The notes beneath the pieces were generated by a model. It was not told where the DNA came from and ran no database searches. It worked only from the letters and a program-made list of their open reading frames with translations. Positions 54,715-64,000 of a stretch of DNA of 64,000 nt are shown here, piece by piece. The stretch's first letter is position 1, and the number at the start of each line of letters is the position of its first letter. Position numbers and translations under genes: made by a program. The DNA lies in NCBI GenBank assembly GCA_947359465.1, contig OX375877.1, positions 66,938,698 to 67,002,697 of the forward strand, written 5' to 3'. This DNA is from Metellina segmentata. Lineage: Eukaryota > Arthropoda > Arachnida > Araneae > Tetragnathidae.

Positions 54715-54900
54715 GGTTAGTTGGTTTGGGGCTTATGGCGCAGGGGCCAGATTTGGCCAAGCTGCGCTAAACACACGACGCTCAAAGGCAAGTAAAGAAT
54801 ACGAAATGGATCGAGGAAGCGAACAGTGTGAGGAAAGAAAACATCACTTGGGTGTCCAGAGCGTGGGCAACTACAGTGTTTACCAAAGGCAACCAATCCA
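54715..54900 (-). mobile_element. SINE-B copy
   Basis: TTATGGCGCAGGGGCCAGAT, TTGGCCAAGCTGCGCTAAAC, then body motifs AACATCACTTGGGTGTCCAG and GTGTTTACCAAAGGCAACC. Confidence 0.65.
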
Positions 54901-54909
54901 TTGATTGAT

Positions 54910-55030
54910 TGAATGAATTTTTATGGCGCACGTACCAGTTGTGGCCAAGCTGACCAAACTATATAAGCCTCATGGGGAAAGAACAGATCTCTAAAGAACC
55001 TCGGGTTTGTGAAGACCATACTCGAATGAC
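54910..55030 (-). mobile_element. SINE-B fragment with internal deletion
   Basis: The tail (TTTTATGGCGCACGTACCAG, TGTGGCCAAGCTGACC) joins directly to the 5' end of the body (CTCATGGGGAAAGAACAGAT). The middle is missing. Confidence 0.6.
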
Positions 55031-55294
55031 AGAGGGTTTTTGACAATGAATCGCGGTATGATTGTGGTTGATTCTGACGCAACCTGTGATAGGGAAATCG
55101 ATGTTATGCGTCATAGTTCAGGATAGACTCGGTCACATAGCCAATGATTAAAAAAAGTTCCAGAATTCAAGATAAGAAAGCGAGATATAACCTAGAAGAT
55201 GTATGTTGAACACACTAAAACTGAATTTTGGCGATTCTTTGTAGCCCATCATGATTGGTTTGATTTGTTACTCAACGTTTTTTTTTTAATGCTA

Positions 55295-55400
55295 CACTAG
55301 GACATATTGAACGTGGATCTACATCTACAGCATGAAGCGGATTCTTGATCACTACGAACATCCATGCTCAGACCCAGATTCGAATCCAGGTCCTTATCTT
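55295..55400 (-). mobile_element. SINE-C fragment (head)
   Basis: GAACATCCATGCTCAGACCC and AGATTCGAATCCAGGTCCTT match the head of the family. The left part is diverged. Confidence 0.45.
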
Positions 55401-55478
55401 GATTAAATGTACGAATGAATTTCCAAGTCAGATGGGCAGTGGCTCAGCCCCATAAAGTAAGGAATGATTTAACCTCAC

Positions 55479-55520
55479 GACGGGGCCGTCTGGACCTGGT
55501 GTAGGCTTTCCTACACCAGG
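55479..55520. repeat. Two adjacent perfect hairpins
   Basis: GACGG-GG-CCGTC-type palindrome at 55479-55490, then CCTGGTGTAGG (55495-55505), loop CTTT, CCTACACCAGG (55510-55520). The second has an 11-bp perfect stem with a tetraloop. Confidence 0.85.
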
Positions 55521-55624
55521 GGGATGTGCAACAACATGATTTAACCTCATCACAAACCAAACTCTTAACTTCCAGATCTAAAAGCACAAATTTCAAAATC
55601 AAAGTGTATCGTAGGCACTTTAAT

Positions 55625-55765
55625 CGTCATCTGATCGTGGTTCAAAATTACAATTTGTTGTCCTCGGATCATTACCAACAAGATTGATCCCGGACCACCG
55701 CCAATAGCCCGTTGTGTTGTTCCAATGTGACATTAATTCAACTACCTACCAACCTGGTACTTTGA
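55625..55765 (+). mobile_element. SINE-C tail-side fragment, plus orientation
   Basis: CGTCATCTGATCGTGGTTCA, TGTTGTCCTCGGATCATTAC, CGCCAATAGCCCGTTGTGTT and CAACTACCTACC are the complement of family C in order. Confidence 0.65.
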
Positions 55766-55769
55766 AATG

Positions 55770-57035
55770 AACTATGATGAGTTTTTATGACACATATGGA
55801 AGAAATGAATTTCTAGCTGTGGAATTGTCTTACCAAAATGTTGTTACTAAACTTTCTAAATGGATAAGTTAGCATTGCAAAGTGAATTCGAAGAATTTGA
55901 ACTTTAATATATACTTTATGACTTCATAATGCATCGCGAAAATTCTTCAAAAAGGGCTTCCAATTCTCCCACAAGCTCTAAATCTGCCTTGAATAGATCG
56001 TGTTTCACCCTCAGAAAGCTACAAACGACTTATACCAGACTAAACATCAGTATTCAAACCTTGTGCTTCTTGAATTTAACTAGAACCTAAAACTGAATGT
56101 CTATTAGTGTCCCAGCTATCCAATGGCTTATCTCCATCGCCATAAAGCATGAGATACTAAAGGTGGTATTCCAATAACTAACTGAAATCTAACCATACTT
56201 TACAAAGGTGAGAATTTACGAGGAAATCTTACAAAAGATAACTTAGCTGAATTGAGTATTAGGAATTTCAATGCAGATCTTTGACTTGTCCTTTTATGTA
56301 TGTGCATAGAACTAGCGTGAAAGACAGAGTATCGACGTACAATATATTGGGAAGTAAATCATGTGCAAGACATTGTAAAACTATAGAAACGAGTTATGTC
56401 TTACATGACTCAGGATTACAGACAAAAGAAACGCACGTTTTTGGAATTACACTAATGTTCAATGAGTTGTTCCGAAAGAACGCTTTTAAAAAGTAAGCAT
56501 AGATGCACCCATACACTTTTCCACGCGAGATGAAAAATAACATATTATCCATACAATACAACAGAAGGTTCATTCCAGTTTGGCGAGCAATAAAAAGAGC
56601 CAGACACTAAGAAGCTCAAGCACAAGTTCAGTCAAGAGGGAAACATGCTCAGATAAGGGGAAGGGCACATCCATTCCGATTACGATAGTCTACTTCAGTG
56701 GCCAAATCTCTTTTTACTCTTGCAGCATCGGCTTAGCAAGTGAAGTTGAGTTGATAGACTCGAGAGTTCTGTACTAAAGCGAATTTTCCCCCTCGGGGAT
56801 TTTGTGGATAAGAGTTCTCCCTCCTTATGCACCGAGAAGTTTAAGTTTCGAGAAATGTTTTTCAGTTACAGGGAACAGTTGGAAAGCCAGTGAAGAATTG
56901 CAAGAGGTGGATGATTTATACAATTTGTCGGGAATACTGTCCATGCGAATTATTCATGCGCAAAAGGAAAATTCTATTTGTTACATTTACGGGACAGTTC
57001 AGCTCTGGAGCAATAACTTGAAAGTTTAGTAATAT
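55770..57035. other. Spacer, nothing recognised
   Basis: No gene is supported. The frames at 56281-56496 and 56580-57029 have no known motifs. Confidence 0.4.
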
Positions 57036-57039
57036 CTTT

Positions 57040-57200
57040 TGGAGCAAAGTCCATGTTTGGTTAAACTGTGCGAAACAACCTCAAGTAAATGGACATACAC
57101 AAAAATAATGTTTTATCGATACTGAAGACAAATAACCAAGGTAGGAATCTAACACTCTTAGCTTGCTAGCGCAGTGGAAAAAGCAACTGAGCCATGGCGA
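57040..57200 (-). mobile_element. SINE-A copy
   Basis: Tail remnant (AAGTCCATGTTTGGTTAAAC), body (CAAGTAAATGGACATACACA) and head (CTTAGCTTGCTAGCGCAGTG, ACTGAGCCATGGCG). Confidence 0.65.
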
Positions 57201-58347
57201 TTTTAATGAACTTGAGAGAAAAAGTGTTGGTAGAATTTCATGTCGAATGAAAATGTTGTGGCCACACACGATAAGATTGCCAAATACGTGGTGTTAGAAG
57301 CGTTCTTTAAGGCCATTTCTGAGGTACGAGCTGTGAATGTGAACCAAAATAAAGTATAGATTATTCTGTACTAGTTGGTTTCAGAGTGACAGTAAAACAA
57401 TTAACGAATATGCTTCTGAAATGGTGGCAATAAACTCATGAAGACATTTGCTGTTACAGCGTGAGCCGTGTATCAAATATTCTTATCTAATGGTGAAAGT
57501 TAGTTTTGTAGCACGTCTTTAAAAGGTCCTCCGAAAATGGAGAAACTCTTGGAGCTCCACAAAGGCCTTCCTCCACTACACATGAAATATGAAGAAAATA
57601 TCTTAAAAGCAACCGAAAAAATAATTTTCAGCTTTCTAAGGGTTGACTACAAACGCAGAAATTCTGGTCGCAAGATATTTTTCGACAAAAAAAAAAACTA
57701 TTAAACGTATACACCACATTATCCAGCATCAGACAACCGATAAGATATATGATTTCATCAATTCCACTCGGGGGAATCGAAACTGCCGGCTGTCAAAAAA
57801 ATTGGCACGAAAAAAATATAACCCTAGACCGAAAACTCCCACCAACTAAAATAAAAGAAATGTAAAAAACCGCGAGAGAAAATTTCTCCATCCTGTCAGA
57901 GGATAAAGAATAAGACGTTCGAATAAACATTCTGCTGTCAACGGCCTGACCACAATCAAAAGGAAAGGAACCTAAACAATAAAAAAAAAAAGGAAGAGAA
58001 GTGAATTACTTGCACTGGGTGTTCAGGAAATTGATCAGAATAACAGAAGCGCGAGAAAAGTCTGGGAGTGGTATCTCGATTATACATAAGCGAAACTGTC
58101 TCAGAAATGGCATGTGCTCAAATTTGATTGAAATAAACTAGATAATTCGATAGTTTAAAGTCTACCAAAAACATTTTTACGTTGCAAAAAGGTACGATTA
58201 AAAATAAAGCACCATATGGAAGTTATATATTTTAGTACATAAGGGTATTAAAACTGAAAACTATTGATGTAAAATAAAAATATTCAATCCTTTTGGTAGT
58301 TATTTCAACAAGGTGTTTCATCATTAGCACACCTGATGAGATCTTTA
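57201..58347. other. Spacer, nothing recognised
   Basis: AT-rich to about 57540, then a more A-rich unique stretch. No gene is supported. Confidence 0.4.
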
Positions 58348-58349
58348 TA

Positions 58350-58471
58350 CACGGTGGTCCCGAATTCATGGTACAAACTTTAATGGTAGGTACAGGACAT
58401 TGTAACAATGATTTATTGTATAGGAATGTATAGTCGCAAGTGACGCGGTGAGGCGTAAACAGGGGAAATAA
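58350..58471 (+). repeat. Left terminal inverted repeat, 122 bp
   Basis: It begins CACGGTGGTCCCGAATTCAT and ends GGGGAAATAA. It pairs with 59731-59852. Confidence 0.93.
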
Positions 58472-58598
58472 AAGGAAAGAGAAATGGAGTGATCGGTTGG
58501 TATCATTGCCGGTAGAGGGCAGTAGATGTCTAGCCGCTGTTGAACATGATGCATCGCAGTAGGGAAAAGCGCCATTCACAATTGTGCTGCCGTAGACG

Positions 58599-59675
58599 AT
58601 GGGTGACTTTACGTATGCAGAAAAAGCAGACATGCATTACATGTACGGCCGTGCAAATGGTAACGGCAGAGCTGCGTTACGAATGTATCGCGCGGAGTAT
58701 CCTGATCGACGAATGCCGGATCATAGAATTTTTCAACGGTTACATCGTCAACTTTGTGAAACAGGTGCGTTCGACGTCAACAGACATGGCGCTGGTCGAG
58801 TAAGAGCTGTACGCACTCCAAGGCTGGAAGAAAGCATCTTGAACATTGTGGCTGATAGACCCGAGTCAAGCACAAGAACTGTTGCGCGTGACGTAGGTGT
58901 AAGTCATCAGACTGTATGCAGAGTGTTAAACGAAAATCGCTTACACCCCTTCCATTTTCAGAAAGTACAAGCATTGAATCCGGCAGATTATCCTCGCCGC
59001 GTGAACTTCTGCCTGTGGGTGATGCAGCAATGTGCGTTGCAGCCGGATTTCATAGATTATGTGCTATTTACAGATGAAGCGACATTTTCACGCGAGGGTG
59101 TCTTTAATGCGCACAATTCCCATGTGTGGGCAACCGATAATCCACATGCAACGCGTCGACATGCGTTTCAACAACGTTTCAGTATTAATGTGTGGGCTGG
59201 TATTGTGAACGACTTTTTGATTGGCCCATACTTACTACCCACGCGGCTCACTGGCGGAAGCTATCTTATTTTTCTGAAAGAAGTGTTACCACAACTGCTG
59301 CATGATGTTCCGATCGCCATTCGTAACCGCATGTGGTTTCAGCACGATGGGGCGCCAGCACACTTCAGCATTGATGTACGGAATTACCTGAATGCCACGT
59401 TTGGTACTCGATGGATTGGGCGTGGTGGACCAGTCCCTTGGCCACCCCGATCTCCCGATTTATCGAGCCTCGATTACTTTTTATGGGGACATCTAAAGCA
59501 TCTTGTTTATGAGACTCCAGTTGACTCAGATGAGGATCTCGTCGCTCGCTTATCTGTAGCTGCTGCAGGTGTGCGTGAAATACCAGGCATCTTTGAACGT
59601 GTACGCCAATCGCTCCACCGACGCTGTCAAGCATGTATCGATACTGGTGGACGCAATTTTGAACAATTACTGTAA
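58599..59675 (+). CDS. Tc1/mariner-superfamily transposase, DD41D, DUF4817-type
   Basis: The 358-residue transposase would bind the element's ends and catalyse cut-and-paste into TA. Residues 5-58 (FTYAEKADMHYMYGRANGNG and on) form the DUF4817-type helix-turn-helix; a second helix-turn-helix follows at about 90-112 (TVARDVGVSHQTVCRVL). The catalytic core shows FTDEATF (Asp159), FQHDGAPAHF (Asp250) and SPDLSSLDYF (Asp292). Asp250 to Asp292 leaves 41 residues between, i.e. DD41D, which differs from mariner (DD34D) and Tc1 (DD34E). The ATG at 58599 begins the first helix-turn-helix without extra leader and the frame ends TAA at 59673-59675. No lesion is seen. Confidence 0.92.
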   Translation: MGDFTYAEKADMHYMYGRANGNGRAALRMYRAEYPDRRMPDHRIFQRLHRQLCETGAFDVNRHGAGRVRAVRTPRLEESILNIVADRPESSTRTVARDVGVSHQTVCRVLNENRLHPFHFQKVQALNPADYPRRVNFCLWVMQQCALQPDFIDYVLFTDEATFSREGVFNAHNSHVWATDNPHATRRHAFQQRFSINVWAGIVNDFLIGPYLLPTRLTGGSYLIFLKEVLPQLLHDVPIAIRNRMWFQHDGAPAHFSIDVRNYLNATFGTRWIGRGGPVPWPPRSPDLSSLDYFLWGHLKHLVYETPVDSDEDLVARLSVAAAGVREIPGIFERVRQSLHRRCQACIDTGGRNFEQLL

Positions 59676-59730
59676 ACATGACACTTGTCAACAACGCTTT
59701 CAATAAAATCTTTGTTTTTCCTTTCGGCCG

Positions 59731-59852
59731 TTATTTCCCCTGTTTTCGCCTCACCGCGTCACTTGCGACTATACATTCCTATACAATAAATCATTGTTAC
59801 AATGTCCTGTACCTACCATTAAAGTTTGTACCATGAATTCGGGACCACCCTG
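59731..59852 (-). repeat. Right terminal inverted repeat, 122 bp
   Basis: It is the complement of 58350-58471, ending ...GGGACCACCCTG at 59852, and is followed by TA. Confidence 0.93.
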
Positions 59853-59856
59853 TATA

Positions 59857-60012
59857 CTTCTTTTCTTGTCAATAGAAAACTGACTGGATTTTGATCTTGT
59901 CACCACAAAAAAATTGGCAATATCTTGATGCCGAGATATATCGTCATTAGCAAAATTGGTCAGATATTGATGGACGAGATATTTCGTCGAAATCACACGG
60001 AGGGTTAAAAAA
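59857..60012 (-). repeat. Dispersed repeat shared with 38640-38815
   Basis: On the minus strand: TTAACCCTCCGTGTGATTTC, then GAAATATCTCGTCCATCAAT, TGACCAATTTTGCTAATGAC and GGCATCAAGATATTGCCAAT. The same order appears in diverged form at 38.7 kb. The DD41D element lies next to it. Confidence 0.55.
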
Positions 60013-60295
60013 AGTTCCATGTAATATTTAATGAAGAACTATTACTTATACTATTTGTAAAAGCTAATATTGTTATTTTTACCTGTATAGTTTGTATAAT
60101 TAAACAAGTTTAGATTACGATTTTTTAAATGAGATCGTGCTAACATATTTTGATCAACACACCATGGTATCGTGACCCGAAGACGAAATAGACTTGGAAA
60201 TGAATTTTTGTACTGTTCAATCCTTTTGCTTTCTAAATTTTCATCGTATAACAAGAATGTTAACTGGAAGGAATCATTTGATCCCCGATCGACGT

Positions 60296-60590
60296 AGGTA
60301 GTTTGCAATCAGCGTCGTACTAGAGCAACACAACGGGATATTGACGACAGTCCGTGATCAATCCCCTAAGGAAAAGATCAGAGGACAACACGACGTAATT
60401 TGAACCACGGTCAGATGACGTGGCAACATCTGAGCTGGCACCACACTATCTAAACTTCCACAACAACACAACGTGAGGACTTTCGGCCAGTATAGATTTA
60501 AGGTGCACCAGACGCCTCTTTACCACACGCCTACAAACATCCATGCACTGACCCGGATCCGAACCAGGAACCTTCCGGTCTAGAGTTCAA
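60296..60590 (-). mobile_element. SINE-C copy, nearly full length
   Basis: GTAGGTAGTTTGCAATCAGC, CGTCGTACTAGAGCAACACA, GAACCACGGTCAGATGACGT, CACAACGTGAGGACTTTCGG, then the head with GGTTCGGATCC on the minus strand. Confidence 0.75.
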
Positions 60591-60599
60591 TACACAAAA

Positions 60600-61080
60600 G
60601 AGTATGATTACTGAATGCGATTCCCCCTTGCACTTAACACAAACTGGAAAAGATTTTTGACCATTCAGAAATTTCATTCTCCTTAGGTTACCCGCGTAGC
60701 AAGCTAGACATATTAAAGTCTTTTCAGTCCTTTCTCCTTTGTAAAACATTGATAGACCGGAATTTTCCCGGGTATCATTTTTTTTTCCAATGGCCGACAG
60801 ATAGAAATTTAATCATTAACCACAACAAGACCGGAAGTAAAGGCCACGAAAATTTTTTTTTTCAAAAAAATTGTTTTTCAAATGCCTTCTAATTTAATAA
60901 ATAACCTTTAACATTCTCTTCGTTTTTCTTTTGGTATCAAATCTCTGGATTTTTCGTTTTTGCACATTAAATACGCTTTACTAAAGCGTATTTGTTGAAA
61001 AAATTTTATCGGTGAAGACCAGTCATACTATATAAATACATTTTGCATTAAAAAAATTTTGTTTTCTCCAAGATTCCCGG
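60600..61080. other. Spacer with a perfect palindrome
   Basis: AAATACGCTTTA (60969-60980), one C, then TAAAGCGTATTT (60982-60993) form a 25-base palindrome with 12-bp arms. No gene is seen. Confidence 0.5.
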
Positions 61081-61188
61081 ATTTTAGAGCATTGTAGTAT
61101 TCCTTTTTCCCCACTAGATACACAGTGGCACAGTAGCTATATTCGATTGGTCGAAAGAATCATGAGAAAGATTCCATGTCTCAAGAAG
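61081..61188 (+). mobile_element. Satellite-related MITE fragment, left of the hAT insertion
   Basis: GCATTGTAGTATTCCTTTTT, CCCCACTAGATACACAG and GGTCGAAAGAATCATGAG match the satellite-like MITEs at 31.5 and 26.8 kb. It resumes at 62126 (CAGGGAAGACTGCTGGTT), so the hAT-like element split it. Confidence 0.55.
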
Positions 61189-62125
61189 GTTAGAACTAGG
61201 GATCCGACATCGACAGCAAAACTTCGATGTTCAAAATTAAAACATCGATGTTGATAATACATCGTCTCAAAAACATCGGTTTTTAAAATTCAGTGCATTT
61301 AAACTTTTACCCACAATTCTTAAAACTGGTTTAGCATCTAGTGATGCTACATCGACAGCAAAACATCGATGTTTTGAAATTTTCATGTTCAAAATTAAAA
61401 CATCGATGTTGATAATACATCGTCTCAAAACCATCGATGTTTTTAAAATTCAGTGTATTTAAACTCTTTTCCCCATTTCTTAAAACTGGTATAGCACCAA
61501 GTGATGCAACATCGACAGCAAAACATCGATGTTGATAATGCATCGCCCCCAAACTATCGATGTTCTTAAAATTCAATGTATTCAAACTTTTTTCCTCATA
61601 TCTTTCAACTGGTTTAGCAACTATTGATGCGACCATCGACAGCAAAACATCGATGTTCAAAATTAAAACATCGATGTTCAAAATTAAAACATCGATGTTC
61701 AAAATTAAAACATCGATGTTGATAATGCATCTCCCCCAAACTATCGATGTTTTTACAATTCAGTGTATATAAACTTTTTTCCCCATTTCTTAAAACTGGT
61801 TTAACAACTAGTGATGCGACATCGGCTCCAATACAACGATGTTTTTTGTAAAACATCAACATCGACGTCGCATCCCTTCTTTTCAGACCCTTCACCCCCT
61901 TGGTCACTTTTGTCTAAAAGTATGTTCAATTTGCTGATTATGAAAATTATGCTACTTAGTTATTTTTTAAATTTTTATAACGGTACTTTTTTCAATTAAA
62001 AATAAAACATCGACAAGTATAAACATCGCTGATACAAAAACATCGACCCCATTACATCGATGTTTTTTTAAAAAACATCGATGTTTTGAAAACATTGACA
62101 TCGATGTCGCATCCCTAGTCAGAAC
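61189..62125. mobile_element. hAT-like element with 8-bp target duplication and internal amplification
   Basis: GTTAGAAC (61189-61196) and GTCAGAAC (62118-62125) flank the element, a 7/8 match and the hAT-specific length. The ends are TAGGGATCCGACATCGA (61197) and the complement of TAGGGATGCGACATCGAT (to 62117). Inside, a unit beginning ACATCGACAGCAAAACATCG repeats about five times (61207, 61349, 61509, 61633, 61819; spacing 124-185 bp). The right part (61905-62117) matches the short MITE at 32380-32588. No transposase is present. Confidence 0.75.
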
Positions 62126-62129
62126 TGTC

Positions 62130-63370
62130 AGAAGTCATGCAGGGAAGACTGCTGGTTGCTTGAAATGATATATACGTGTGCACCCCTCAGATGATTAGCG
62201 GTGGTGGGTCTCATTTTGTATCATCATCCATCTCGAGTACTTCTAGACGACAGAGTATCAAAGTGGCCAAAAACGCTTCTGAAAATTTCTTAATCAACAC
62301 TTTTCAACAAGAACTGTTTACTCACCACCATACCGTTTCATAAGCAAAGCGTCAACTCCATGTGCATATCTTAGTGCATCTCAGATAGTTCTTAAGTGTC
62401 AAAGAATTAGTTTCCTGAACTATATAAAATTAATAATTATAACGCAAAAGCATAAAAGAGTCGGAAAAGTTAACAATTCCAATTTTTTTTCCTATGCCCA
62501 TAAATTCGATTTTTTAACAGTAGCGAATCAAATGAATAAATGGAAAAAGACGGGGGAAATTTCGCTCAAATCCTGATTCATTAATTCATAAATGGTTATT
62601 AGATTGGTGCTTGAAGTTTCGAATTTCTCATACAGAAAGTTCTTTAAATTATAATTTAACCCCAAAATAATACAATGTTCTCGTAAGAAAATAAAAGGCT
62701 AAATGATAAACAGCAATGAAAATAAAACGTTCCTATTTTTAAGTCAAAGTTAGTATAGTTTTAACACAGTAAAATTATAATCCACGGTAATGTAAATTTT
62801 TACTTCAGCGATTCGGGTCTTTTGCTACACTGAATAAAAAGAACATTGGTGTCGATGTAAACAATGATTCCAAGTAATGAGTAAGCCTAAATGAAAGAAA
62901 AATGCAACTTCAAACCCGCACTCCATTAAACATTATGAAAATTAAGTAAAAACGCGACCGAAAAAAGACCAAACATGAAAAGGCTTTCACCTGAAATGCA
63001 TGTTCAAAGGATCATTAGGGTAAAAATGACGGTCAATAATTTTTCACGCCCTTTACAAAAGGTTTTATCGACATACATATGACGAAAAAAAGCAAGACCC
63101 TGCTCTAAAAAAAGTTACCCAATCATCAACAAGCGGTTTTATTTTTTTCGAAAGGAAAGCTCGAGATGCTTACAGAGGTGATGAGGACCCCGTCGAAATG
63201 GAAGCGATTTTAACCCTACGTTCCAATAGCCCATCGACACTCGAAATGGCAACATTCAAAGTTATCTCCAGAAGGCCATTAAATATGAAGATAAGGAATA
63301 TGTATTCGACGATGGAATTATGGAAATGGAGCCCCCACCCCCACTGCATTTGATGGCCATTTTTAATGAC
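62130..63370. other. AT-rich spacer
   Basis: The first 60 bp continue the split MITE. The rest is AT-rich with no recognised gene or repeat. Confidence 0.45.
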
Positions 63371-63379
63371 ACTCTTCGA

Positions 63380-63439
63380 CCCGCCCACTCCACGACCAAT
63401 CACACGCCGGTGACGTCATCCGCTCGAGACAAAATGGCC
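63380..63439 (+). promoter_or_regulatory. GC box, CCAAT, CRE and YY1 motif cluster
   Basis: Within 60 bp lie a GC box (CCCGCCC, 63380-63386), a CCAAT box (GACCAATCA, 63394-63402), a perfect CRE (TGACGTCA, 63411-63418) and a YY1-type AAAATGGCC (63431-63439). CpG is frequent here compared with the neighbours. The YY1 orientation, with ATG overlapping, favours a plus-strand start, but such clusters often work in both directions. A short plus frame (MATATSRPETFSRN) opens at the YY1 ATG and stops soon, so a uORF or chance is possible. Confidence 0.4.
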
Positions 63440-64000
63440 ACCGCCACAAGTCGCCCGGAAACTTTTTCCCGAAATTTTAAATGTTCTTGAATGGCGAATT
63501 TTAACTCGTCAAAGGATCGCATAACCAGCTTTTGATGAATGGTTTTTAAAAAGATTATCGTGTCCTGCTTTTTGGAGAGTACCACTCGGCGACCGGAAAC
63601 GACGTTTAAAAAGTATTTGAATGGTGAAAGAGAAATGTGTTCAAACAAATGAATGAATTTCTCGATCAAGCCCCGGTACCATACGTCCATTTCTGTAATA
63701 ATTAGTGCGAAATAGCAAGTGGATCGAAAGAGGTAGTTAAAAATTATTTCCAACGGGATAATTCTAAATCGTACTTGTCTTGAGAACAACGTCATTTTGT
63801 GCATATTTGAAACAAAAAACTTCCACTTACAAAGCTTTTTTTGTGTGTCTGAAATAGATAATCAGACACAAATCCAAAGCTTTACCAATCAAGGACACAA
63901 AATGTAGTAAAAGTTTCTCCTGTATGACGTTTTTGTGTACAACAACCGAAATAATCAAGAACACCCGAGTACAAGATGCTATGCTGCCCAAACACAAAAT
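63440..64000. other. Flank of the motif cluster, no gene recognised
   Basis: A minus-strand frame of 134 codons (63400-63804) has no family I recognise and overlaps the motif cluster. It may be chance or an exon of unknown type. The end of the window is AT-rich. Confidence 0.35.

Larger units (their letters stand above)
58348..59854 (+). mobile_element. Complete DD41D Tc1/mariner-class transposon
   Basis: The element covers 58350-59852 (1503 bp), with TA on both sides. Inverted repeats of 122 bp (58350-58471 and 59731-59852) differ at only two positions by eye: the third base, and one base near position 107. The single ORF between them is open, and a polyadenylation signal AATAAA lies at 59702. 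Long, almost identical ends plus an open frame suggest recent activity. Confidence 0.9.

Noticed and set aside
61331..61702. 123-codon minus-strand frame rich in NIDVLILNIDVL
   Set aside because: Produced by the CATCGATG-rich tandem unit of the hAT-like element.
63400..63804. 134-codon minus-strand frame as a gene
   Set aside because: No recognised family, and it overlaps the motif cluster; it may be chance. Left out as a CDS.

Overview
This window looks like eukaryotic, AT-rich, intron-dominated arthropod DNA. An arachnid, probably a spider, is my best guess. That rests on the style of the Tc1-like, Kolobok-type and DUF4817/mariner-type transposases, on very large introns, and on the abundance of tRNA-derived SINEs; it is inference, not proof. 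No bacterial-type operons, rRNA genes, functional tRNA genes or CRISPR arrays are present.

The host gene is on the minus strand: three consecutive coding exons of a class I facilitative glucose transporter (GLUT1/SLC2A1-like). They lie at 41698-41793 (first membrane helix), 27651-27811 (first outer loop, helix 2, RFGR motif) and 10553-10677 (helices 3-4). All have GT-AG borders and their phases match (0, 2, 1). The introns between them are 13.9 kb and 17.0 kb, and the next one runs off the left edge. Almost everything from 1 to 41.7 kb is therefore GLUT1 intron. The 41.8-64 kb part is upstream of helix 1 and should hold a 5' intron, promoter or intergenic DNA; one weak candidate 5' exon lies near 51.1 kb.

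The rest is mostly mobile DNA. From left to right: an intact Kolobok-type transposon with TTAA target duplication (668-3718); a dead pogo/Tigger-like element with a fold-back insert (4.1-5.4 kb); three dead Tc1-like elements (5.5-6.7, 9.4-10.4, 13.1-14.6 kb); a LINE 3' end (7.1-7.7 kb); a Helitron-like end (14.95 kb); and a 43-copy, exactly 97-bp satellite (16089-20253) whose monomer appears to come from a TTAA-flanked MITE. Further right are clustered SINEs (24.7-29.7 kb), hAT-like and other MITEs (31-35 kb), short tandem arrays (43 kb, 46 kb), an ORF-less TTAA element that shares structure with the Kolobok element (48.6-49.9 kb), and a complete DD41D Tc1/mariner-class transposon with 122-bp inverted repeats and an intact 358-aa transposase (58.35-59.85 kb). 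Last comes a hAT-like element with an internally amplified repeat and 8-bp target duplication (61.2-62.1 kb).

Four SINE families recur (named A to D here). A, C and D have tRNA-like heads. A and B end in the same stem-loop tail as the LINE at 7.1 kb, which suggests that the LINE mobilises them. Between the repeats lie GC-richer unique islands. Those at 33.4 kb and 63.4 kb carry promoter-type motif clusters (CRE, GC box, NRF1 or CCAAT/YY1), and those at 23.9 kb and 45.7 kb carry homeodomain-type motif clusters.
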